From: Symsagittifera roscoffensis
Lineage: Eukaryota > Xenacoelomorpha > Acoela > Convolutidae
Length of the DNA stretch: 60,000 bases
Direction: 5' to 3'
Assembly (NCBI RefSeq): GCF_963678635.1
Contig: NC_087064.1
Location: 1,861,926 to 1,921,925, forward strand
The notes under the pieces are model-generated. The model saw only the letters and a list, made by a program, of their open reading frames with translations. It had not been told where the DNA came from and ran no database searches. This document shows, in pieces, positions 31,948 through 41,453 of the stretch. The position numbers and the translations under genes were made by a program. The stretch's first letter is position 1. Each line of letters begins with the position of its first letter.

Positions 31948-32110
31948 TTTAGAACCACCCGGCGAGGCTGATCTTGCCGGACTCATGCTGAAGTGTCGAT
32001 CCACGTGCCCTGTGTTGTCGCGTTGGCCAGCAGTTGTCAACCCAACTGTAAGTCAAGGAAAAGGAACTGTAGGATTCAACACTTGGACGCCATTTGCGAG
32101 TATCTGCTCT
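31948..32110. other. GC-rich island with splice-like borders, possible exon of unknown gene
   Basis: A patch much richer in GC than its flanks, like the real exons in this window. Plus reading: acceptor GGCGTTTTTAG, then an open frame of about 53 codons starting PPGEADLAGLMLKC, with GTAAGT at 32048. Minus reading: acceptor CCTTGACTTACAG near 32047, open frame WVDNCWPTRQHRARG... ending GKISLAGWF and a stop. It does not supply the missing PKA-C first exon, since no phase-0 donor fits. Family unknown. Confidence 0.3.
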
Positions 32111-32869
32111 TAAGGGCATCATCTTCAAGTTTCACTAGCATTTCAACACGAACCATATTGTAAGCGAAAAAATTACATCTGCATAAAATTTACTATGAAT
32201 TTGCCAGCTAAAGCGGCTCTTTTCTCCCCCTCCCGCCTTTCAAATTTGTATTTTTTATTTATGTTTTACGTGTTCTTATGGCTAAACACGTGATATTACG
32301 ATGTAAGGTATGAAGAACAAATCTGTTCATAATTTTTTGTTTGTTCACCATGCAAAATTTCACTGCATTATGACAATGTGAGTAATTTCTTAAATTTGCA
32401 ATCTGCGGTGGGAGTGGAAAAGAGCCGTTAAAACAATGTTTTTTGATTTCAATTCAGCCCCACATTTTTCAAAGCTGATGCCCTTTTGATGTACCCACTA
32501 TAATAATCAGGTATCGAGTAACAACAAATACTTCGCCATCTTGATTTTTTAAAACGCGAACGAAGTCTGAGCAAATTTTAGCACGTGTCTGTTGTGTACA
32601 TTTTTTGGCTCTTTTCTGTTATCAATACTCACGCTGTTGCTCGAATCGCTTGCTCGCAGGGACTCCTTGTTCACCCAGTTTCATTTAGCCAACAGGGCTT
32701 TTTCCTCCCCCCCCCCCTCACACGACCATCAATTTTATGGTCTAACGAGTGGTTTTACGAGGTTAATTATGAAGACCAAATTAAATCCCCCTGACAATAA
32801 TCTTTAAAAAAAAATTGGAAATTCTAAATTTGTCTTCATGCTAGTAAACTTTTAGAGTAATCTATTAGA

Positions 32870-33035
32870 ATCCATTAAAAATGAAGTATAATCCTAAGAT
32901 TTTTTATATCAAAAAAATCCATTATAATTGATTATAGTCGATTATAATTCATTAAAAATAGATTATAAACAAAATACTTATACATCAATATAATCCATTA
33001 TATTCGAGTATAATCGATTATAATGGATTTTTTGA
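32870..33035. repeat. Palindrome-rich (GATTATA/TATAATC)n tract
   Basis: Many copies of ATTATAATCGATTATAAT-type words on both strands; it could form cruciforms. Confidence 0.7.
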
Positions 33036-33156
33036 GAGATTATTGGTGAATTTAGCAAACTTTGCAAGTTATCTTACTTCCTGTTTAGTGCAGTTGCTAA
33101 GGATTACGTTTAGTAAACTTGAATTTTTCACATAAGATTTTATACATTAAAATTTC

Positions 33157-33360
33157 GGCTCTTTTTCCTTTTCCCCCCACCTGCAAATTTTTACATGTAA
33201 ATTTTTTGACCACATTGTCCGATTGTTATGAAAATTTACATGCAGACTAATAAGGCCACGGCAAACATATTTGGTCTTCATATTCAACCTCGTAAAACCA
33301 CTCGTTACACTAATAAGTTGAAACTGGCGTGAGGTGGGGGAGGGAAAAGGAAAAAGAGCC
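33157..33360. mobile_element. Family C MITE, 204 bp (perfect 8-bp target duplication)
   Basis: Starts GGCTCTTTTTCCTTTTCCCC and ends GGGAAAAGGAAAAAGAGCC. The flanking duplication is AAAATTTC (33149-33156 and 33361-33368). Noncoding. Confidence 0.92.
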
Positions 33361-33454
33361 AAAATTTCTCTACTTTTTCAATTTTGCAGTTTAACATTTT
33401 ATTTAACTGTTATTTTTTTTTTACCATCACCATAGTAAAAAAAATTATCATTCG

Positions 33455-33745
33455 TCCACTACCCCCCCCCCCCCCCCCGCTCCACCTACTGCCTTTCCCC
33501 CGTCCACTACCACTCTCCTCTCGCTTGAATGAGGGGGGGGGTAATTAATGGTCTGAGGCCGGAGGGAGGGGTGGGGGTAAATGGATCTCTCCCCCCTAGT
33601 TGGGTGTACGTAGATGAGGTGGTAGTGGTAGGGTAGGTGGTGGGGGTAGGGGAGGTGGTGGGTTAAAATGTGGAGGGACAAATTAGGTGTTGGGTTGGTA
33701 AATTTGACGTGGAGGGAAGAGGTGGGGTAGGAGGGGGGACAAACT
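33455..33745. repeat. Poly-C block followed by a G-run-rich block
   Basis: About 18 C near 33463-33479, then on the plus strand many GGG to GGGGGGGGG runs (for example GGAGGGAGGGGTGGGGG near 33562). Meets the simple four-G-run pattern for quadruplex folding. The long frames across it are artefacts. Confidence 0.7.
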
Positions 33746-34135
33746 TTTTTTTGAGTTTTCTAGGTTAGGAATGAATTTTTTGATCGGGTTGTAAAATTGC
33801 AGAATGCTTCCAAATGTTTCAAGAGTGTAAATATTGATAATAGTCGATTAGAATCCCCTAAAAACCCATTTTCATGGTTGGTTGGGTCATGAGAATCGAT
33901 TATATGGCTTGAGTTTTTTCCCGATGTAATCCATTAAAATGGATTATTTTCCACGAAACTCCAGTGCGGGAAGGCGCAGAAATTTTCTAATGTTATAGTT
34001 GAAATACGTGTTATAACGGATAAATCCGTGATGATACAACGTAAAGTATGATGAAAAAATTTGTTCACCGTTTTTAGTTTGCTCCCCGCCGGAAGTTTAA
34101 TTGAAATAAAAAAGAGCCTTGTTGCAAATTCTTCA

Positions 34136-35002
34136 AAAAAGAATCCATGAGCAGTTTGAAAATATACAGCTTGGCTTTGTAATTTCGCAAGTGGAGGCAC
34201 GTTAAAATAACCCGAAGTTCAAATCATATTCATTATTAATTACATTTAAAATCCCTGGTGTTTTTTTTCTGCTCGTTACCACTCATTTCGCCCCAATAAT
34301 TGAATTTTAGTTTCGAAAACTAAATTAGCCGTTTAAACAACTCAAAAAGTATAAAAATAGTATGTGGGCGGGGTTTATTTTCAAAAACAAAGAGCCTTAG
34401 TTGTGGCAACTATACATGCATTTTAAAAGGTGGTCATTTAGCAAGCGTGTTGGGTTAGTTTTTACAAAAAATCATCTTAAAGCTAAGAAAACAGTTCAAC
34501 TTTAGGCTTTCGATCTTTATTAAATGTGGTTATGGTTATAAGAAAAAAATCTGTATACTTGAATTATATGACAAAATGGTTATGTTTGCCTTTGATTTTT
34601 TTTTCAAACAATTATGATATAATAAAATGTTCACCTTCTTGTCAAATGCACATATAAACAATTGCTAAAATCTGAAGTTAATGATAAATTAATGAATCTC
34701 TTTGAATATTTTCTTTAACAACAGCTCGTTTTTGTAGAAACAACCAGTTTAAATGATTTATTTGAAGTTTTCCGCGACTGGAAATGTTTGAATGACTGCC
34801 CATTAGAAATTAAAGGAAACATTGGGACTGTGACAAAAAAACAGGCTATTTTTTCGAAAAACGGAATATTAGCTTGTTTTTTCCTCTGCATGATTTAACT
34901 GCCTCAGAGAAAATCAGAGGCATTTACATTTGATACAAAGAACAGCTACAGTTTCTATTAAACTGCCAATGCTACACCGCGAAAAATCGACCAAGGAAAC
35001 CA
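34136..35002. other. Gene-free AT-rich DNA
   Basis: No feature could be supported. Confidence 0.5.
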
Positions 35003-35080
35003 TTCCAGTGTTCCGGACTCGAACCTCCGACCTATTGATTAGGAGCTTCACATCCCAGCATCTGCACCACGGTCGCTTGG
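35003..35080 (-). repeat. tRNA-like sequence (pseudogene or SINE head)
   Basis: Minus strand: box-A-like CGTGGTGCAGATGCTGG and a perfect box B GGTTCGAGTCC (35015-35025) about 40 bases apart. The anticodon stem pairs poorly, so a functional tRNA is unlikely. Confidence 0.45.
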
Positions 35081-36725
35081 AAGTGAACAAGTGGCCCAGC
35101 TAATGCTAGATTCACCTGTTTTAAAATTTTAATCATGATTTACTGATACGGAACCACGTAATTTTTGAAAAAAAAGGACTTCACGCAAAAACTTAGTGAT
35201 TTCTCTGTTAAGTAGATGTTTAGTCGCCTATTCAAATGAAAGTAGTTTTCAAAATCAAAATATGATTTTTCTTCAGTAAAGCGCGAGAACAGACTATTAC
35301 GCAGGAAAGAGGTCAACACCCTGATTTTTAGGTTGAACCCTTCATATTAGATTTAGCTGAAGTGTTCGAGAAAAGTGGTGCAATTTCTAAAAAAAAACAC
35401 GGTAGAATCTTAAAAAAAAAGATTTTCCCGAAGTCCATATCAGCTTTTCTACAGATAACTAGGATGAAACAGATTGCGCAGGAAAAATCTAAGCACCATG
35501 TTAGTTTGAACGAATTATCAAGCTCAGAGTCAGCAGGTTTGTTTCAGAAAAAATTTCCAACAAACGGGCGAAAATTGGAAAACTTTTAAGGGCGCATTTT
35601 TTTTTCAGAACGCATAGCCACTTGTGCAGAGATTAATGGCATAACTGATTGTTTTTCTTTCGATTCAACTCCTATTCTACAATTTTGCAGTGCAGTTTTT
35701 GAGAACACTCAAAATTTAAAAAATAGTGATTGAGGAAATGAAAATAATTATTAATTGAGGAAATGAAAAAAAATCAATACAAATAGGTCAAAAATCCATC
35801 TACTGAAACTTTCGAAGGCCGTAGAACGTGGGATAAGAAGGAAAAACACTGGCAAATTCTACTGGAATATAGAAGAAAAGCCGGTTTTTCCATTGGTATC
35901 ATTTTTTTGAAAATTAGTAGAAAAGTTTTGGAGAAAAATTGAAATTTCTTCTAGAAGTGCAAAATTTTTTCAAGATCGTTGCAAAAATCAACAAAACCGA
36001 TACATTTTCATGTTACCTGTTTTTTATTCAAACAGGACCTAACATTAGCCAAAAATGAAGCAGCAGCATACGCTTTTAAATTGCTCATGCTTGAATAATC
36101 TTAAATGATTAAATTGAAATATACCAAAATTGCCACCAAATGAGCACTTTTATTTGAGACTAAGGTATATATATTTTTTCGGAATAATACACTAAGCTAC
36201 CTTTTGTAAATATCGCCAACCCAGAGTCCCTGTCCCTGAAACATAATCCAAAAAAATCCAAAAATTGTTTTTTTTTTGTTAAATATTTTTTTTTCCGCAA
36301 GTTTACAATCTATACTTCTTGCACAATAACCAGCTATTTTTCATGAATAGATGATTTGTTAGCTAGAAAATTTTTCTAAACAAGCAAATCATTTCAACTA
36401 GTTTTCTTTATGCTTTCAACAATAGCCTTGATCTCAACCAATATTTTTGATCTCTATAAAAAAACCTGTCAAAAATTTTCATTAATCATTCAACTAATTA
36501 AGCTGCCGTCAAAAAACATTTTCAATAGTTTTGAACTCAGTTTATGATTTGTCACTCATTTCAGCCGCACAGACTTCTTTATGTCCTGGTCTTATTGATC
36601 TACGCCGCACTCCCTCCAAACTCAGGTGAACCTCTGTCGTTTTTGAGTGCTACAGAACACAGGTCAACAACGCTCTCTCCTTTCTAACTCTTTCAGATTA
36701 AGAGACGAACTGTAGGTGGATGGTG
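35081..36725. other. Gene-free AT-rich DNA downstream of GPATCH11
   Basis: Nothing identifiable except a slightly GC-richer patch at 36560-36720 that should contain the GPATCH11 3' UTR. Confidence 0.5.
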
Positions 36726-36799
36726 TCATGAAGGGGCTAGATTCTCCCCGTGAGCTGCTGGACCCTCACCCGGACAAGCACAGTCCAGCTCCTCTTCGT
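36726..36799 (-). CDS. GPATCH11: GPATCH11 exon 5 (CPG end)
   Basis: Two bases plus 23 codons and TGA at 36726-36728. Joined in phase it reads YKDEEELDCACPGEG, matching the family C-terminus. Acceptor TTTATTTAG. Confidence 0.88.
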
Positions 36800-39193
36800 C
36801 TAAATAAATTGCACGTTTTGACAGCTAATTCCAAACTGCTAAGCAATTCCTACCATTCAGGGCAATTTTATAAACCTGCAGAGTTTACAGCCGATTTTAC
36901 AAGCAAATGATTGTTGCAAAAAAAAAAATCTTTTACTGCTAACAAGCAACTACTATAAAACCATGAGTGGCTAATTGAAGCTGCGCATTTTGTGCTGCGC
37001 ATTGTATACATCTGCATGGGCGGATTTAGGGTAGGAGCGGACACCCACCCCCTCAGGGATTCTACCCCGCGCCTTTTTGGACTGATTTTTTTTCATAATT
37101 TTGCCTGCGACGCAAAAATTTTGGCCAAAACAGGGTCTTTTTAGTGCTTTGGGAGAGCTCGGAATATCAATTTGGTCGATCTAAAAGAAGATCGACAACA
37201 TTTTCTTGAAAATTCGCACCCTAGATAATCCTAGATCCGCCCCTGTACATCTGCCAAGAAACTTATTCGCTAAAACCTGAAAAACCCCTTGAAACAACAG
37301 AATCAAAAAAAGGCCAGATTGTTAGAAAAAATGTGAGTTGCAGTTCACGCTTGCAGAAAAAACTTTGGATGGACGGAAAAAGACTGCAATAAACCAGAAT
37401 ATATTCCTAACATCATAAAAACAGCTCTCACATCAGGTTAATTACAACATTATCATAACCTGAGTTTTACCTTTGTAAAGAGACGAGCACCAAATACAGT
37501 AGAAGTAGGTCTTGCGAAGGTAGCTTTCCAACTGTCCCAGCTGATAAGTCATCTGAAAAGACACATCATTATTCACACAAAAATAGTCTAAACTCACCTT
37601 AAATTCGACATAAAAGGCACTTTTAAATCAAACGCTGAAGTTTGATGAAAACCAAACGACTCAAGCTAAACAAATGGGACACTTATCTAACCTTTGTTGA
37701 CGGTATAACTTACTTCTTGGCTGGTTAGCACCTTCAGCGTTTTATCTTCCCCCATTTCGGGAACTTTTCCCGAGGACACTAAATACTCGTCTCCGTCCGA
37801 TTCTGGCTCTGAAATGCCTCTTTTAATGTTTGTTTCTTCTTCAATTTCTTCCGCTGCACCTTCATCTTCGCTGTCATCTGATTTCATTTCACTTGGAGGC
37901 CAGAAAAATATGTCAACAGGCCAAGTTAAACCCTGTAAACAGAATAATGAAAAGAAAAACACATGCGCTCTTTTCTCCTATTTTTGAACTTATTTCACCA
38001 TGAGAGCTTAATCTTGCATATCACTTCTTAACAACTCAACCCCCCCCCCCCCCCGCCCCCGCCCCCGCCCAAAACTATTATTTCTGTCCAAAATAAGAGC
38101 TGATAACAAATCGAAAACACGTTAGATAGATGAAAGTCAGGAGTGGATGTACAAAAGCCAAGTCCCAAGACTGAGCAGAAATAAACTGTTTCAATCTTAA
38201 GAAACTATCTCACTCGCAACTTCATCATAGATCCATCTCTGATCAGATATGCTGTAATTGAATTGGTTCAACACTTAAAAGTACCTTCTCAGAGTCCAGT
38301 TTGAAACAGACTCTTTGGTTGTTCCTTAAAACTCCGAACAGTCTTCGCTCGTAGAACTGGGACTGCTTTTCACTCCTGAACTGATCTCGCTGCATACTCA
38401 TGGCTCTGTCTCTCATGCTTCGAACTTCTTCTATCATTTTTTCCGCTTTCTTCTTCTTCTCATTTCGAACTGTTTCTGTTCCCAGACCACTTCTGTCTAC
38501 CTTCATGCTGATGGGAACTGGATCTTTGATTCCGTCCCCACTTTTCCCAAGTCCAGAGCCCTCTTTGAAACCCATCTTAGAAAGCAGAGCAAATCCCTTA
38601 TTATTCTTGTCAATAGGCGTCGCTAAGGATTCCTTCAGAGATGGTCTAGTTTTTTTGGTATTGTTTGAAGAATCTGCTTCAAGTTTTCGTTTCTGCAACT
38701 CCTTTTGTCTAGCTGTTTTAGAACTGAATACAAGTCCAGGTCGAATATCAGATCTTAAACAACGCTTCTTTTTATGGTCACATACATTATAACGATATGT
38801 TAAAAAAATATCGCCACGATATATAGATAGCTGAACTCAAAAACGCGTCTATAGTTGAGAACTTCAGGCATTTCATACCTTCGTTCAAATCGAAGGAAGC
38901 ACAATTAAATAAACAATAGCTTTTCACATTCAAATCCAGAAAATCCAAATTTTTTTTTTGGAGTATATGATAGCTTAAGGCCTCCAATTTCCTCACACTG
39001 AAGATCAAACCTAACAAAATCATCAACGAAAAAGAAAATAATGCAATTTACGAAGATGGGAACATCTTTTGATATCTATTAATTTTTCAAAAACCAACTA
39101 ATATAATTATATATAATAAACATTAAAGAGCCCTTACTGTTCCAGTTTTTCCAGGAAGTCGGTAGACATGTAGTCTTCTTCGTCCGAGCTCAT
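36726..39193 (-). CDS. GPATCH11: G-patch domain-containing protein 11 (GPATCH11), complete five-exon model, 299 aa
   Basis: Nuclear G-patch protein; G-patches are known as cofactors of DEAH-box RNA helicases, and the precise role of GPATCH11 is less settled. Exons in order: 39138-39193, 38285-38753, 37714-37932, 37471-37552, 36726-36799, all with GT...AG introns and matching phases. Start ATG 39191-39193 gives MSSDEEDYMSTDFLEKLEQ, the acidic start typical of the family, then DIRPGL. The G-patch is at residues 70-112 (NKGFALLSKMGFKEG, GLGKSGDGI, DRSGLG). A Lys/Arg/Glu-rich helix follows, then an acidic linker (exon 3). The C-terminal domain at 254-292 (DUF4187 type) has YLRKTYFYCIWC, SSLYKDEEEL and CACPG, matching CIWC...CPG of the family. 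A family B MITE lies in the last intron. Human GPATCH11 is of similar length. Confidence 0.92.
37015..37245. mobile_element. hAT-like MITE, family B, copy 4 (perfect 8-bp target duplication)
   Basis: Starts CATGGGCGGATTTAGGG, one change from CAGGGGCGG, and ends CTAGATCCGCCCCTG. Flanked by TACATCTG on both sides (37007-37014 and 37246-37253). Lies in the last GPATCH11 intron. Confidence 0.9.
37471..37552 (-). CDS. GPATCH11: GPATCH11 exon 4 (CIWC)
   Basis: 27 codons plus one base, MTYQLGQLESYLRKTYFYC and IWCSSLYK; donor GTAAAA. Confidence 0.92.
37714..37932 (-). CDS. GPATCH11: GPATCH11 exon 3 (acidic linker)
   Basis: 73 codons, GLTWPVDIFFWPP to LTSQE, rich in Asp and Glu. Acceptor TTTACAG, donor GTAAGT. 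Confidence 0.88.
38285..38753 (-). CDS. GPATCH11: GPATCH11 exon 2 (G-patch)
   Basis: One base plus 156 codons, from SDIRPGL to LDSEK. The acceptor TTGTTTAAG is weak, but it is the only one that keeps the frame with exon 1 and restores the family motif DIRPGL. Confidence 0.92.
39138..39193 (-). CDS. GPATCH11: GPATCH11 exon 1
   Basis: ATG at 39191-39193; 18 codons plus two bases, donor GTAAGG. Confidence 0.88.
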
Positions 39194-41453
39194 CCCACTC
39201 AGCCAAACTACTTGACATTCAATCTGTAAAAGTCAAATATCTTGAAGATTTTTTTCTTGACTTGTCTACAAAAAATTTGCCTTTTAACTGGTTGCTTGCT
39301 GTGTAAGCTGATCAGAAAAAAATCAACCCAAATATTTTCGAAAAAAAAAATTACAAAAACTAACCATGAGTAATAATAAACAGCCCTAGAAATTGGCATG
39401 AAATTACATATGCACAATATATTGATTTGCATTTACAGAATAGAATTGTTAGGTGGTTTCAATTTGAGGAGACTCGAGTTCCAGAACCGTGAATACCTCA
39501 GCTGGTAGTTCAAATTTAGGCTCTTCTATCATAAAACGCCAGACATACAGAGCCATTTACGGTGTAATCGTAGGGTTTACAAGGCTGACATGAAGACCAA
39601 ATTTAGTTGAATGGTATAAAACGTGGGTACTCAGCTCACATCGTCATTTTCAAGACAACTAGACAATATAATCAAAATTTTAAAACAAGTGTAAATAGGT
39701 GCGGCGAGACGGCAGATCTCGATATAAATTTCGAAAAAACTATAGACTGCACATCGCAAAGCTTCACTTCCCAAACACAAGCGCAAAAGCGTCTAAACAT
39801 ATCCAACAGAAAGTTCAAGGAAAATTATATAAACCATATATGCGATACTTGAATAAAATAGCCAACTGACAGTTGGAAAGAGAGTAATGAACGCAAGGAA
39901 ACTGAAAAAAAAAACCGACACGTTTATTCAAAAACATTCAACTTTTGAACTTCGAATGAAAATAGATGGCCTGAAAGCTCTTTGAATTTGTAGAACAATT
40001 TATGATGGACACTTTTTTTTGCTTAAATTAACTCAATTTGAGAAAACTGGATCAATACGTAAAACTTTTATTTCGCTGGGAAATCTGATAATTAATTTCC
40101 ATTTTCGAAATTAGAAGTCTACACGTTTTTCGTGACCTTTACAATTTTGCTGTTCTAAAGTGGAGTTTGTCTTCCTTTTAACAATTGAAATGCACTGAAC
40201 TTAAAAAAAATCACAAGTCAAACGGCAAAATTTAAAATTAAACGTGAACAAATTTTAAGACTTTTCTTGAAAAAATTCACCAAGACCTTTATAAGAGTAC
40301 TCCACTACGTTCATAACTCTTGAAAAAACAAAAGTTTTTCGAGTAAAACTAAGTTTTCACGTTTTAAATTAAGCTATTGTAAGCTTTTAAGCCATTAACA
40401 TCAGACTGCGCGCTCGCTTTATTTGCTCGAAATGAGACGAAAAATCAAAAGTTTCAAACCTGTTTGTCTCGACACTAAAAAAGTTTCGAGAATTTTTTAT
40501 GTGGTTCGAATCACGACTGAAAGGGCTTTAACGCGATATATCGCTCAACTTGGTCCAAAAATTATTTGTGGTACCTGATTTTTTCGTGGAAAACAAAAAA
40601 AAACTAAAACACACCCGAATACAAAGTTTCTCCCCCCTTTTTCAAATGGTCGGAACAATGAGGCTGTGAACGTTAAAGAAACCAAAAATACTCTTAAAAG
40701 ACATCTTTTAATACAAAAGGAAAACTTTGTCGACTATGATATTCGAATTAAAGACCTCCAGATTGAGTGTGCTAAACACTTCCCTCACAAGTTGAAAAAT
40801 TTAATATGATATGAAAAAAAACGTGTTCAAATAATGCAGTGCGTAATGCTTAAAATTTTGCTTCTTCTGATAGGCAAGAACAAACATGACATTTATTTAC
40901 TCATTTATATATTTTTTAGTTTGATAATTGTGACCGGTACAGTCTGGGCCACTTTGGAATGCAACCCAGAATTCGCTGTTTTTCAAAAAAAAAACAATTA
41001 ATTTTCCTACCTTAAAAATTTAATTTTGAACAAAGACTTGATTTGCACCAAATCATAGGAAGATTGTTTTTTTTTAAACTTGGGTGGTTCAATTTTGAGT
41101 AAAATTTGTTTGTTCGGACCAACTTATACTCGTCTTTCTATTTGACCGTCACTGGAGTTGCTCTTTGTAAAAACTGATATGAAGTATATTTAATTAATTT
41201 GTAACGTATAGGCATTGTTAATTAAAAGCTGGATCTTCAATAGACTTTCCACTAAACTTCAAGGCGGCGTTGCGAATGCAATTACCATTCAATAACTTGG
41301 TTGTCAAAACAAAACTAAACCGACGTAAAACACTATTCACAGTTCAAAAACTAAACGCCTATCATACAAAGAATTGAAATAAAAGTATTGCAGAAGTATC
41401 ATTATGTTAACTAAGATGTAAGCAGCATCGTCATTAGAACATACTTTCGAGAC
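39194..41453. other. Intergenic DNA between GPATCH11 and FAM13
   Basis: Contains a family C remnant (about 39505-39620) and a family A MITE (39847-40335). A short plus-strand frame at 39607-39852 has no recognisable motif and is left unassigned. Confidence 0.5.
39847..40335 (+). mobile_element. Family A MITE, full-length copy
   Basis: Begins with the near-palindrome CCAACTGACAGTTGG, then GAGAGTAATGAACG, and ends CTACGTTCATAACTCTT. The two ends are imperfect inverted repeats of about 14 bases. Internal blocks are shared with copies at 47061, 50731, 52745 and 54751. Confidence 0.8.

Larger units (their letters stand above)
26585..34135. repeat. Cluster of degenerate family C MITEs
   Basis: Besides the intact copy at 33157-33360, decayed copies are recognisable at about 26585-26790, 27826-28055, 28180-28345, 28480-28640, 29410-29620, 30910-31115, 31190-31555, 32210-32425, 32690-32810 and 33960-34130. 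Shared text includes TATGGTGTAACGAG, a GAAGACCAAAT(ATG)TTTG block, a GGACAATGTGAACAG-like block and GAAAAGAGCC or GGCTCTTTT ends. Orientation varies. Confidence 0.7.

Noticed and set aside
33448-33681. 77-codon His/Pro-rich frame
   Set aside because: It comes from the poly-C/G-run block; no splice sites or conservation pattern.
34750-34810. Minus-strand ATG giving MGSHSNISSRGKLQIN, considered as the missing PKA-C first exon because of MG
   Set aside because: No phase-0 GT donor follows at a fitting place, and the composition is that of the AT-rich background.
36202-36235. Minus-strand GQGLWVGDIYK between TTTCAG and GTAGCT, considered as the last GPATCH11 exon
   Set aside because: Phase and sequence do not fit; 36726-36799 fits both and matches the family's CPG motif.
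38400-38792. 130-codon plus-strand frame
   Set aside because: It is the antisense shadow of GPATCH11 exon 2.
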